Source: Sulfurovum sp. (GTDB lineage: Bacteria > Campylobacterota > Campylobacteria > Campylobacterales > Sulfurovaceae). Taken from it: DNA of 41,623 nt. Below are positions 1 to 7,271 of this stretch, piece after piece. Made by a program: the position numbers and the translations under genes. How positions within the stretch are numbered: position 1 is the first letter of the stretch; each line of letters opens with the position of its first letter. Under the pieces are notes generated by a model. The model ran no database searches. It was not told the DNA's origin and was given only the letters and a program-made list of their open reading frames with translations. The stretch is taken from contig JALSJI010000086.1 of NCBI GenBank assembly GCA_026989435.1, positions 1 through 41,623 of the forward strand. Direction: 5' to 3'.

Positions 1-1
1 T

Positions 2-103
2 AGTCACACTTGGATTGCAGAATGTAGAGATAGATATTACATATGTAGTTATCAGCAAACAATGGGAACTGTATGTAAAGAAGATAAAAATTATAAAAAA
101 TAA
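2..103 (+). CDS. 3' end of an unidentified gene (partial)
   Basis: An open frame enters from the left edge and ends at TAA 101-103, giving about 33 residues. The tail is rich in Cys and Tyr, with Cys at codons 8, 15 and 25, and ends in a Lys-rich stretch. No start lies in the window and I do not recognise the family. A strong hairpin begins 14 bases after the stop, which fits a gene end here. That this frame is coding is likely but not certain, because so little of it is visible. Confidence 0.45.
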   Translation, partial: SHTWIAECRDRYYICSYQQTMGTVCKEDKNYKK

Positions 104-116
104 TTTTTCCTCTCTC

Positions 117-143
117 GTTACACCTTTCTAAGGTGTAACACCT
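117..143. repeat. Inverted repeat with three ACACCT half-sites
   Basis: GTTACACCTT (117-126) and AAGGTGTAAC (130-139) form a perfect 10-bp inverted repeat around TCT. A third half-site follows directly, so AGGTGT-A-ACACCT (131-143) makes a second, overlapping palindrome. No T-run follows, so this is a weak candidate for an intrinsic terminator. It could be a transcript-end hairpin for the upstream gene or an operator for the toxin-antitoxin pair that begins about 110 bases downstream. Confidence 0.5.
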
Positions 144-215
144 AACTCCAATTTTAAATAAAACTATCTAGCCTATAGTCATATATACTGCATTTCAAAT
201 AAAATCAAATTGTGT

Positions 216-246
216 TATACTATATCTAATAAAATGCTTAGGAGGA
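216..246 (+). promoter_or_regulatory. Putative -10 box and ribosome binding site of the ParE-type TA pair
   Basis: TATACT at 216-221 is a good -10 element and no clear -35 is seen, which is common in this phylum. AGGAGGA at 240-246 is a near-perfect Shine-Dalgarno sequence three bases before the ATG at 250. The leader would be only about 20 nt. Confidence 0.5.
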
Positions 247-249
247 ACT

Positions 250-453
250 ATGTCGAAGCAAGAATTGATTGATGCCTTAATGAATTTAGATGAAAAAGAA
301 CGTTTGGAAATTTCTGAAATGTTGTATCAGACTGTGAATCCTATGTCTGAAGAGATAGAACAAGCTTGGATAGAAGAGTGTGAAAGACGCTATCAAGCAA
401 TACAAGACGGCACAATGGAAACGCTTAGTTATGAAGAAGTTTTTGGTAAATGA
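250..453 (+). CDS. Addiction module antitoxin, Unstab_antitox (TIGR02574-like) family
   Basis: This 67-residue acidic protein matches in size and pattern the putative addiction-module component family (Pfam Unstab_antitox) that pairs with RelE/ParE-fold toxins. An N-terminal helix with a LDEKERLEI-like segment is followed by a linker and an acidic C-terminal part ending in YEEVFGK. The short tail after the central WIEE segment is where such proteins usually wrap the toxin. A strong AGGAGG precedes the ATG, and the stop overlaps the toxin start (ATGA, 450-453), the usual TA coupling. The family is recognised by pattern, and the function as antitoxin follows from the neighbour. Confidence 0.85.
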   Translation: MSKQELIDALMNLDEKERLEISEMLYQTVNPMSEEIEQAWIEECERRYQAIQDGTMETLSYEEVFGK

Positions 454-734
454 AAATTGTTTTCTCATCATTGGCTCGCATTGAGCTAGAAGACACTATA
501 TTGTACTATGAAAATGAAAAAGAAGGACTAGGAGAATTATTTCGAGATAGTGTTCTTGAAGCGATTGATAAATTACATACATTTCCTGAATTGTATGTGC
601 AAATTTCCCCAAACATACGTCGAATCGTATTGTCAAGATTTTCTTATAATATATTTTATAACTATAGTGAAAAATGCATAACGATTATCTCAATCGCACA
701 TCAACGTAAAAAACCTACTTATACACAAACATAA
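450..734 (+). CDS. ParE/RelE-superfamily toxin
   Basis: The 94-residue product has the ParE-type plan: an N-terminal strand (MKIVFSSLARIEL), a two-helix hairpin around YYENEKEGLGELF, then a beta sheet with RRIVLSRFSYNIFY and the closing IISIAHQRKKP. The arrangement R-x-F-P/S-Y-x-I-x-Y followed by A-H-x-x-R/K-x-P is characteristic of ParE and YoeB-like plasmid stabilisation proteins. Such toxins attack gyrase (ParE) or ribosome-bound mRNA (RelE), and the sequence alone does not decide which. It is translationally coupled to the upstream antitoxin by a 4-bp overlap. Confidence 0.85.
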   Translation: MKIVFSSLARIELEDTILYYENEKEGLGELFRDSVLEAIDKLHTFPELYVQISPNIRRIVLSRFSYNIFYNYSEKCITIISIAHQRKKPTYTQT

Positions 735-793
735 CCAAAACTCTAAGCACCCACAAGATATAATCTACAAATAACACTACATAAGGAAAAATA

Positions 794-2056
794 ATGCACG
801 AACAAACCATAGCAATACACGCAGGATACGAAAAAGATGCACAAGGTACGATGGCTGTGCCAATTTATCAGAGTACGGCGTATGAGTTTAGAGACACCGA
901 ACATGCGGCAAATCTCTTTGCACTTAAAGAGTTAGGGAATATCTATACACGTCTTATGAACCCTACGACAGATGTTTTTGAAAAACGTTTTGCTGCACTT
1001 GAGGGTGGAGTGGCGGCTATTGGGACTGCCTCCGGCATGGCGGCTATCTTTTATGCGATTGTCAATGTGGCTGAGGCTGGTGATAACATCATCGTGGCAA
1101 AGCAGGTCTATGGAGGAAGTACGACACTGACGGGACACACCATCAAACGTTTTGGTATAGAGACACGTTACTTTGATGTGAACAACCCTAGCCAGATAGA
1201 AGCATTAGTAGATGAAAAAACAAAAATCATTCTTTTTGAAAGCATCACCAACCCTAGCATAGATGTGGCAGACATTGAGGCAATAACTGCTATAGCCAAT
1301 AAGCATAATATCCTCACTTGTGTGGATAACACGGTAGCAACGTCTGTGCTTTGTAAACCTTTTGAGTATGGCGTAGACCTGAGCGTGCATAGTACGAGTA
1401 AGTACACCACGGGGCAAGGGCTTGCTCTTGGGGGAATGATTGTCGAGCGTCACAATTTGGTAGAGAAGATTAAAGGCAATACACGCTATTACCACTTTAA
1501 TGAACCGGATGAGAGTTACCATGGGCTTGTCTATAGTGATTTGCTTTTGCCACTCTTTACCCTTAGAGTACGTTTGGCACTCTTGCGTGACCTTGGGGGA
1601 GCACCTAGTCCGTTTAACTCTTGGTTACATATACAGGGGCTTGAGACCTTGCCTCTTCGTATGAAACAGCACTCTGCTTCGGCATTAAAAATAGCAGAAT
1701 TTTTAGAATCCCATCCAAAAGTAGACAAGGTAAATTATCCAGGATTAAAATCTAGTCCTCAGTACCCATTGGTACAAAAGTATTTTAAAGAGGGTATGGC
1801 TTCAGGCTTGCTTTCTTTTGAAGTAGGGAGTAAAGAAGAAGCACAACGCATCGCAGATGCTACAGAGATTTTTTCAGTGGTAGTAAACATAGGAGATAGC
1901 AAGTCTATCATCACCCACCCGGCAAGTACCACCCATCAGCAACTCTCAGCAGAAGAACTTAGAGATGCAGGTGTACCGGGAGGGCTTGTACGACTCAGTA
2001 TAGGGCTTGAAGATACGCAAGATTTGATAGAGGATCTTAAGCAGGCACTTCAGTAG
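794..2056 (+). CDS. metY: O-acetylhomoserine sulfhydrylase (aminocarboxypropyltransferase)
   Basis: A 420-residue PLP enzyme of the Cys/Met-metabolism family that makes homocysteine from O-acetylhomoserine and sulfide in the cytoplasm. The PLP lysine is K203 in SVHSTSKYTTGQG. The family signatures YTRLMNPTTD near residue 51, the GTASGMAAI motif at 77-85 and the D178-N-T PLP-binding aspartate are present, and the length is typical. AAGGA about eight bases before the ATG supports the start. MetX, which makes the substrate, lies about 870 bases downstream on the same strand, with an oppositely oriented gene between them, so direct sulfhydrylation appears complete in this locus. Confidence 0.95.
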   Translation: MHEQTIAIHAGYEKDAQGTMAVPIYQSTAYEFRDTEHAANLFALKELGNIYTRLMNPTTDVFEKRFAALEGGVAAIGTASGMAAIFYAIVNVAEAGDNIIVAKQVYGGSTTLTGHTIKRFGIETRYFDVNNPSQIEALVDEKTKIILFESITNPSIDVADIEAITAIANKHNILTCVDNTVATSVLCKPFEYGVDLSVHSTSKYTTGQGLALGGMIVERHNLVEKIKGNTRYYHFNEPDESYHGLVYSDLLLPLFTLRVRLALLRDLGGAPSPFNSWLHIQGLETLPLRMKQHSASALKIAEFLESHPKVDKVNYPGLKSSPQYPLVQKYFKEGMASGLLSFEVGSKEEAQRIADATEIFSVVVNIGDSKSIITHPASTTHQQLSAEELRDAGVPGGLVRLSIGLEDTQDLIEDLKQALQ

Positions 2057-2058
2057 TG

Positions 2059-2751
2059 CTAAAAATCATCCTCGTTTTCAAAAGCTGCCTCTAATTTGGC
2101 TTCTTCTTCTGCCTCCAACTGGCTATCTGTAAGTGCTAGTTCATGCAGAAACTCTCCAAAAAAGGTATATGAAGGTGTCTTTTCCAAAAAGAAATAGATA
2201 CCTATAAAAATGGCAGTGATTGAGAAAAACGTGATAATTTTTTGTAGAGGATTGAAAGTCTGTATAGGCTCTTTTGTCCTTATCTCACAGACTCCTCCGG
2301 GACAATATTTTGCTTCCTTTTTCAAGAGAGAGGTATAGAGTATACACCCCACACAGATACCAAAGGCACTCTCAAGAAATATAAGGGTCAAACAGACAAG
2401 ACAGAGCAGTACTTTGTAAAAGGAGATATCCCAGTGAATCACAAACCAGTTGACCATAGGAATAAAGATTAACCATCCTAAAAACCATGCAAAACGTTTT
2501 TGGGCAGCACCAACATATTCGGGTTTTTGATTTTGGACAAAAAAGCGTCCAAGCAACATAAACATTGAATAATTTGGATTAAAAAGTCTGATAGTTAAAT
2601 CGATAAAGACCCATGCAAGATAGATACGCGCTACCAGGGTATGATTAAATCCGATGCCTACAAAGATGACAATCATACCAAGCATAAACATGATTCCGGC
2701 TGCTGCTCTTACCTCTCTGTCATTAATGACACCGGTTTCATATCCTGCCAC
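2059..2751 (-). CDS. DUF4395 family integral membrane protein
   Basis: A 230-residue inner-membrane protein with about four to five hydrophobic segments. The opening GVINDREVRAAAG, the central NPNYSMFMLLGRFFVQ and the GICVGC motif are typical of DUF4395. The GICVGC and CPGGVC cysteine pairs could bind metal or form a redox pair. The acidic tail (ELALTDSQLEAEEEAK) should be cytoplasmic. The start is GTG at 2749-2751, because an in-frame stop lies ten codons further upstream (2779-2781) with no ATG between. It ends only two bases from the convergent metY stop. Function is unknown. Confidence 0.8.
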   Translation of the reverse strand: MAGYETGVINDREVRAAAGIMFMLGMIVIFVGIGFNHTLVARIYLAWVFIDLTIRLFNPNYSMFMLLGRFFVQNQKPEYVGAAQKRFAWFLGWLIFIPMVNWFVIHWDISFYKVLLCLVCLTLIFLESAFGICVGCILYTSLLKKEAKYCPGGVCEIRTKEPIQTFNPLQKIITFFSITAIFIGIYFFLEKTPSYTFFGEFLHELALTDSQLEAEEEAKLEAAFENEDDF

Positions 2752-2923
2752 CTTTTCACCGTAGTCTGAAAAAAACGTATCATATAGTACCTTATAAATA
2801 TAATTATAGGATATTATAACACGGTCTCTTTAATAGATGCTTAGCTTTACTGTAGCGTCTATAGAAACAAAAGGCTAGTTTCGATAAAATAGCCGTATTA
2901 ATTTATCATTACAAAAGCAGTCA
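2752..2923. promoter_or_regulatory. Divergent promoter region between the DUF4395 gene and metX
   Basis: This 172-base A+T-rich spacer separates two divergent genes. On the minus strand, TATAAT boxes occur at 2812-2817 and 2802-2807. On the plus strand, a TAAAAT element lies within GATAAAATAGCC about 40 bases before metX. AGATGC and GCGTCT (around 2835-2862) can pair across a short loop with one G-T pair. No classical SAM riboswitch architecture was recognised. Confidence 0.4.
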
Positions 2924-4018
2924 ATGAAAATCGAAACCAAAACAGCACATTTTAGTGCACCACTATATCTGGAGTCCGGGCGTATCTTAGAACCCTATGA
3001 GATAGCCTATGAGACCTATGGCGAGCTTAATGCCAACCACTCTAATGTTGTTTTGGTTTGTCATGCACTCTCCGGTTCACATCATGCTGCAGGTATATAT
3101 GAAGGAGAGCGTAAAGCCGGCTGGTGGGACGGACTTATCGGCGACGGCAAAGCAATAGATACGACAAAATATTTTGTCATCTGTACCAATGTCCTTGGTT
3201 CTTGCTTTGGGAGTACCGGTCCTATGAGTTGTAACTATCCTACCCAAACGCCATATCGTTTGAAGTTTCCGGTTGTGACTATCAAAGATATGATACGTGC
3301 ACAGATGCATCTGCTCTCAGACCTTGGTATACACCACGTACGAGCTATTGTAGGAGGTTCTATGGGGGGTATGCAGGCCTTGCAGTTTGCAGTGGACTAT
3401 CCCAACTTTTCAGATGCGATTATAGCACTCGCTACTACTTATGCTACACGTCCCTGGACGATAGCTTTTAACAAGGTTGCAGTAGAAGCCGTACGAAGGG
3501 ATCCACGTTTTAATCATGGAAACTACGAAAAGGATGAGTTTAAAGAAGAGGGGCTAGACGGGCTTGCCATTGGACGGATTGCAGGACATATCTCTTATCT
3601 CTCTCCGGAGTCTATGGATGACAAGTTCGGGCGTAATTATGTAGGAACCGATGGACTCTTTGAACTTTTCGGGCGTTATGAAGTAGAGCGTTATATGGAG
3701 TATAATACCAATAACTTTTCACGTAATTTTGATCCACTCTCTTATCTTTATATTGTCAAAGCGATAAATACATTTAATTTAGCCCGTGGGTATGACTCTC
3801 TAGATGATGCGATAGCAAGAATAAAAGCCAGTGTTCATTTGATTTCTTTCTCTTCTGATTATCTCTTTTTCTCTTCTGAAATGGAACAGTTGGCTAAGAT
3901 AATGGAGCGTCATGGACAGAGACATAGTTACCTAGAAGTACAAAGCAGGTATGGACATGATGCATTTTTAGTTGAGATAGAGAAATTTGAAGCGCACATT
4001 AGAGAAGTATTAGAATGA
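2924..4018 (+). CDS. metX: Homoserine O-acetyltransferase
   Basis: A 364-residue alpha/beta-hydrolase that acetylates homoserine using acetyl-CoA, the committed step of methionine synthesis. The nucleophile elbow is GGSMGGMQ with Ser146. The acid is Asp312 in FSSDYLFF and the base His345 in YGHDAFL, so the triad is complete. The family motif GSTGPMSCNYP is also present. The ATG at 2924 gives the standard N-terminus (MKIETKTAHF) but its Shine-Dalgarno is weak. It acts just before MetY. Acetyl versus succinyl specificity cannot be settled by eye, although pairing with MetY favours acetyl. Confidence 0.95.
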   Translation: MKIETKTAHFSAPLYLESGRILEPYEIAYETYGELNANHSNVVLVCHALSGSHHAAGIYEGERKAGWWDGLIGDGKAIDTTKYFVICTNVLGSCFGSTGPMSCNYPTQTPYRLKFPVVTIKDMIRAQMHLLSDLGIHHVRAIVGGSMGGMQALQFAVDYPNFSDAIIALATTYATRPWTIAFNKVAVEAVRRDPRFNHGNYEKDEFKEEGLDGLAIGRIAGHISYLSPESMDDKFGRNYVGTDGLFELFGRYEVERYMEYNTNNFSRNFDPLSYLYIVKAINTFNLARGYDSLDDAIARIKASVHLISFSSDYLFFSSEMEQLAKIMERHGQRHSYLEVQSRYGHDAFLVEIEKFEAHIREVLE

Positions 4019-4083
4019 GGAAATAGGAATGAGAAATTGTGGTATACTTGCTTTAAAAGCTTTTTATAATCGTGAGGTAAAAG

Positions 4084-4293
4084 ATGAAAAATAGTACTTT
4101 TGAAGAGAAATTGGAGCACTCCAAGGCATTATTGGAGAAACTAATGAACCCTGAAATCACACTCGAAGAGTCAGTCAAACTCTATGAAGAGGGCTTAAAA
4201 AATATTAAAGATGCCCAAAAAATGATAGAAGAGGCCAAAACAAAAATAACTATGATAGATCAGGAAAATCAAAGCATGCAAGAGGAGATATGA
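4084..4293 (+). CDS. xseB: Exodeoxyribonuclease VII small subunit
   Basis: A 69-residue protein with the XseB pattern: FEEKLEHSKALLEKL, then the conserved ITLEESVKLYEEGLKN, then a charged helix. XseB coils around XseA to form the single-strand-specific exonuclease VII. xseA is not in the window. Length is normal for the family, and GAGG five bases before the ATG supports the start. The stop overlaps the following nitrilase-fold gene at ATGA (4290-4293), so the two are probably co-translated. Confidence 0.9.
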   Translation: MKNSTFEEKLEHSKALLEKLMNPEITLEESVKLYEEGLKNIKDAQKMIEEAKTKITMIDQENQSMQEEI

Positions 4294-5102
4294 TGGCCCA
4301 ACTTGTGGTAGCAGCATTACAGTTGCCAACGCTTGGCATGAATGCAACAAGATTGGAGTTTTATCTAAAGCAGGCAAAGCAGAGAGGGGCAGATGTGATA
4401 CTGCTTGGAGAGTATGTACTTAATCACTTTTTTAAAGAGTTTGCAACCATGTCCGTTAATATGGTAAAGGCACAGAGCAGAAAACACTTGGAGTTTCTGA
4501 AGAATTTGGCAGTAGAGTATGATATTGTCTTTATTGCACCGATTATTATGCATAAAAAAGATGGTTATCATAAAATGATTGTCAAAATTACCCCTGCTAA
4601 TACACGCTATTATGAACAGCAGATACTGCTGCCTTATACACACTGGAACGAAAAGCGGTTTTTTGCCAATAAGGTAGCACCGATTAAAGATGCGATGATC
4701 TTTACGCTTAAAGGTTTCAAAATTATGGTAATGGCGGGGTTTGAATTGCATTTTGACCCTTTTTGGCAGCAGGTCACTCGTAAAAAAGTAGATCTGGTAC
4801 TGTTACCTACGGCATCTACTTTTGGTTCGCATAACAGATGGAGAGAAATTATTAAAACCAAGGCATTTTTGCACGGCTGTTATATTCTTAGAGCCAATCG
4901 TCTCGGTGAATACTCCGATAAAGACGCACAATGGAAATTTTATGGCGATACCATGCTCGTCTCCCCTGAGGGTGAGGTAGAGATGATGCTTGAGGATAAA
5001 GAGTCCATGCTCGTTGAGATCATTGAGAGGGAGGATATAATAGAGCATCGTAAGGCATGGGGGTTTGAAAAAGAGATCAAAGAGCGAGAGAGGCTGATAT
5101 GA
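4290..5102 (+). CDS. Carbon-nitrogen hydrolase-fold protein lacking the catalytic Cys
   Basis: The 270 residues follow the nitrilase-superfamily fold: VAALQLPT at the start, GEYVLN with the conserved Glu41, LLPTAST near 171-177, and a C-terminal GDTMLVSPEGEV segment. The Lys-Cys part of the Glu-Lys-Cys triad is not seen. The usual C-[YW]-E-x-x-F segment reads G150-F-E-L-H-F, so Cys is Gly, and the usual catalytic Lys position aligns by eye with Gln111 (EQQILLP). The protein is therefore likely non-hydrolytic, with a scaffold or ligand-binding role. It overlaps xseB upstream and the ThiF-like gene downstream by ATGA, in one tight operon. Two ATG codons open the frame, so the start may be one codon later. 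Confidence 0.8.
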   Translation: MMAQLVVAALQLPTLGMNATRLEFYLKQAKQRGADVILLGEYVLNHFFKEFATMSVNMVKAQSRKHLEFLKNLAVEYDIVFIAPIIMHKKDGYHKMIVKITPANTRYYEQQILLPYTHWNEKRFFANKVAPIKDAMIFTLKGFKIMVMAGFELHFDPFWQQVTRKKVDLVLLPTASTFGSHNRWREIIKTKAFLHGCYILRANRLGEYSDKDAQWKFYGDTMLVSPEGEVEMMLEDKESMLVEIIEREDIIEHRKAWGFEKEIKERERLI

Positions 5103-5773
5103 GACAAAGCGAGTATTTTCATAGACAGATACAATTGTGGGGAGAGAAGAGACAAGAATCGCTTCAGGACAAAAAAATAGCAATCATCGGATCCGGAGGA
5201 CTTGGATGCACATTGGCACAGGCACTGGGTACTTCAGGTATAGGCGAGATCCACATGGTAGACTTTGACAAGGTGTCTATACACAATATTCACCGGCAGA
5301 TTGCTTTTACGCTAGAAGACGAAGGGAAGTCAAAAGCAAAAAGCGTGTGCCGACTTATAGAATCTAAAAATCCTTTCGCAACAACAGTGGCCTTTGATAT
5401 GACGTTTGAAGCATTTGCACGGATGGAAAATAGCTATGACCTTTTGCTCGATGCAACAGATAATCTTACCGTACGTTCAGAGATAGATAGGTATGCCAAG
5501 CACCGTAAGATGCCGTGGATTTATGCATCAGTAGAGGAGTTTAACGGTCAAGTCTGTTTTTTTGATAAGGCAAATTTTGAGGTCTTTAATATCTCCGATC
5601 ACAAACCGGGAGGAATCACTGCTCCTATTGTGATGCATATAGGGTCCCTTCAGGCAAACCTTGCATTGCGTTATCTCGCAGGGCTGAGTGTTCTTAAGGA
5701 TACACTCTACTATCTCTATTTTAGTGATGAGGGTGAGTTAATTACCCAAAAATTTACAATGCCAAAAGCCTAA
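5099..5773 (+). CDS. ThiF/MoeB/HesA-family adenylyltransferase (E1-like)
   Basis: A 224-residue E1-like protein. The nucleotide loop is GSGGLG (31-36). Asp55 and Asp57 lie in VDFDKVS, the His-Arg-Gln of IHRQ is at 65-67, and a GKSKA lysine is at 78. DATDNLTVR (118-126) carries the DN..R motif. Such enzymes adenylate the C-terminal Gly-Gly of ThiS or MoaD-like proteins for thiamine, molybdopterin or sulfur transfer. The four-Cys zinc site of MoeB and ThiF is absent and no Cys sits at the usual thioester position (KPGGITAPIV). The substrate is therefore unknown. It overlaps the nitrilase-fold gene by ATGA. Confidence 0.8.
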   Translation: MRQSEYFHRQIQLWGEKRQESLQDKKIAIIGSGGLGCTLAQALGTSGIGEIHMVDFDKVSIHNIHRQIAFTLEDEGKSKAKSVCRLIESKNPFATTVAFDMTFEAFARMENSYDLLLDATDNLTVRSEIDRYAKHRKMPWIYASVEEFNGQVCFFDKANFEVFNISDHKPGGITAPIVMHIGSLQANLALRYLAGLSVLKDTLYYLYFSDEGELITQKFTMPKA

Positions 5774-5808
5774 GAATGTTACAATAAGGAAAAAGAGGAG
5801 AGTAAAGT

Positions 5809-6144
5809 ATGAAGTACATTATGATATACGTAAGTTTGGTATTACTCTTTTTGAGTAGTTGTACACAGGAGACACAAAACTCTCTTAGCCGCTCTTTGCA
5901 AAACTGGACAGGTACGGATGGTGTATTGGATATCTATGCAGGTGATAAACTGGTACACAAGTTTATCCAGATAGATAAAATCTCGACGGCAAAAGGCACA
6001 ACCGACGGTAATCCAAGGCCTTACCGTTACGGATACGGCATTGATGATTTAAATATGAATGGGAAAAAAGATCCGGGGGAGAAGAAAGTTTATTTTGAAT
6101 TTTCTGACTACTCCACTGCCTATATTTTTTATGAAAGAAAATAA
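5809..6144 (+). CDS. Small lipoprotein with an EF-hand-like loop, function unknown
   Basis: A 111-residue secreted lipoprotein: a hydrophobic signal segment (residues 4-16) ends at the lipobox LSSC with Cys18. The mature part contains D80-L-N-M-N-G-K-K-D88-P-G-E91, a 12-residue loop with acidic or Asn residues at positions 1, 3, 5, 9 and 12 and Gly at 6, which resembles a calcium-binding EF-hand or dockerin loop. GAGGAGAG before the ATG supports the start, and TACAAT around 5780 could be a -10 box. I do not recognise a named family. Confidence 0.75.
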   Translation: MKYIMIYVSLVLLFLSSCTQETQNSLSRSLQNWTGTDGVLDIYAGDKLVHKFIQIDKISTAKGTTDGNPRPYRYGYGIDDLNMNGKKDPGEKKVYFEFSDYSTAYIFYERK

Positions 6145-6158
6145 AAAGGAGCATAAGA

Positions 6159-6548
6159 ATGAAATTTATAGAGACAGAAGAAGCACCTAAAGCTATAGGA
6201 CCCTATTCTCAGGCAATAGTGGCAAACGGTTTTATTTATACGTCCGGACAGATAGCATTGATGCCGGACGGTACTATGGAGATGCGAGGCGTAGAAGAGC
6301 AGACGCATCAGGTGATGAAAAACCTGTTTTATGTACTTGAAACAGGGGGTGCACACTTTAATGATGTGATTAAGACCACTGTCTACCTAGCGGATATGAA
6401 CGACTTTGAGATTGTTAACAAAGTGTATGCACACTATTTTGGAACGCATAAACCTGCTAGAAGTACTATTGCAGTAAAAACCCTGCCTAAAAATGCATTG
6501 GTTGAGATAGAGTGTATTGCACTAGCAGGTGCAGATTATACTTTTTGA
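6159..6548 (+). CDS. ridA: RidA-family reactive intermediate (enamine/imine) deaminase
   Basis: A 129-residue YjgF/YER057c/UK114 protein that hydrolyses 2-aminoacrylate-type intermediates from PLP enzymes. The family features are all visible: IGPYSQA near residue 14, YTSGQIAL, KTTVYLADMNDF and the signature [PA]-R-S-T (KPARSTIAVKTLPKNAL), followed by EIEC. The Arg in PARST is the carboxylate-binding residue of the family. AAAAGGAG lies about eight bases before the ATG. Length is typical. It follows the small lipoprotein by 14 bases and may share its transcript. Confidence 0.95.
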   Translation: MKFIETEEAPKAIGPYSQAIVANGFIYTSGQIALMPDGTMEMRGVEEQTHQVMKNLFYVLETGGAHFNDVIKTTVYLADMNDFEIVNKVYAHYFGTHKPARSTIAVKTLPKNALVEIECIALAGADYTF

Positions 6549-6600
6549 TAAATTTTCAAAAGGAGACTATAGTTTCAAATAAGATTAAATCTCTTTTAGA

Positions 6601-6642
6601 TATAATCACGAAATTTTTAAAATATAATAGAAAAGTAGAGGG
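6601..6642 (+). promoter_or_regulatory. Promoter region of rplU-rpmA
   Basis: Two perfect TATAAT boxes occur, at 6601-6606 and 6623-6628, about 45 and 22 bases before the rplU start. The first leaves a leader long enough to hold the GAGGG ribosome binding site at 6638-6642. No obvious -35 is seen. Confidence 0.5.
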
Positions 6643-6648
6643 TTTGCA

Positions 6649-6954
6649 ATGTACGCAATCATTAAAGCAAGCGGTCAGCAGTTTAAAGTGCAAGAGGGAG
6701 ATATTATCTGTTTTGACAATATGGGCCTTGAACCAAAAGCAGCAGTAGAGTTTAAAGAGGTATTGGCACTAGATAACGGTGGACTGAAGGTAGGTACGCC
6801 TTTTGTAGAGGGTGCAGTGGTAAAAGGTGAGGTGATTAATCAGGGTAGAGATAAAAAAGTGATTATCTATAAGAAAAGAAGAAGAAAAGACTCTAAACTC
6901 AAACGTGGTTTTAGAAGAGATTTTACTAGAGTTAAAATAACCAAAATTGCATAA
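6649..6954 (+). CDS. rplU: 50S ribosomal protein L21
   Basis: A 101-residue L21. It opens with the canonical [18 protein letters not shown] and ends with the basic RNA-binding segment [26 protein letters not shown], including the family's YKKRRR..K..GHR-like region. L21 binds 23S rRNA in the large subunit. It sits ten bases before rpmA, the usual bacterial pairing, with obgE shortly after. Confidence 0.97.
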   Translation: MYAIIKASGQQFKVQEGDIICFDNMGLEPKAAVEFKEVLALDNGGLKVGTPFVEGAVVKGEVINQGRDKKVIIYKKRRRKDSKLKRGFRRDFTRVKITKIA

Positions 6955-6964
6955 GGAGTAAGAT

Positions 6965-7219
6965 ATGGCACACAAGAAAGGTCAAGGATCTACACAAAAC
7001 AATCGCGATTCTGCAGGACGTCGTCTTGGCGTTAAGAAATACGGTGGAGAGAAAGTAATTCCCGGTAATATCATTATTAGACAAAGAGGTACAAAAGTAC
7101 ATCCGGGAAATGGAGTAGGTATGGGGAAAGATCATACGATTTTTGCACTCATAGAGGGCGTAGTCAAGTTTGAGAACAAGACAGCTAAGCAGAAAAAAGT
7201 TTCTGTGATTCCCGCATAG
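6965..7219 (+). CDS. rpmA: 50S ribosomal protein L27
   Basis: An 84-residue L27 starting [18 protein letters not shown], so it is of the type without an N-terminal cleaved extension. The conserved [14 protein letters not shown] and [21 protein letters not shown] segments are intact. The N-terminal tail reaches the peptidyl-transferase centre. TAAGGAGT seven bases before the ATG is a strong ribosome binding site. Confidence 0.97.
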   Translation: MAHKKGQGSTQNNRDSAGRRLGVKKYGGEKVIPGNIIIRQRGTKVHPGNGVGMGKDHTIFALIEGVVKFENKTAKQKKVSVIPA

Positions 7220-7221
7220 AT

Positions 7222-7256
7222 AAGAGTAGCGTTCACTAGGGAGTGGACATACTCTT
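7222..7256. terminator. Long hairpin after rpmA (possible bidirectional terminator)
   Basis: AAGAGTA (7222-7228) pairs with TACTCTT (7250-7256). After a small asymmetric internal loop, GTTCACT (7231-7237) pairs with AGTGGAC (7242-7248) through one T-G pair around an AGGG loop. The structure lies three bases after the rpmA stop and faces a convergent gene. No U-run follows on either strand, so termination is uncertain, but the position suits a transcript end. Confidence 0.5.
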
Positions 7257-7271
7257 CATATATCAGTAATT

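Noticed and set aside
6512-6748. 78-codon frame bridging ridA and rplU
   Set aside because: It overlaps both genes in another frame and contains the rplU promoter; no family match or ribosome binding site.
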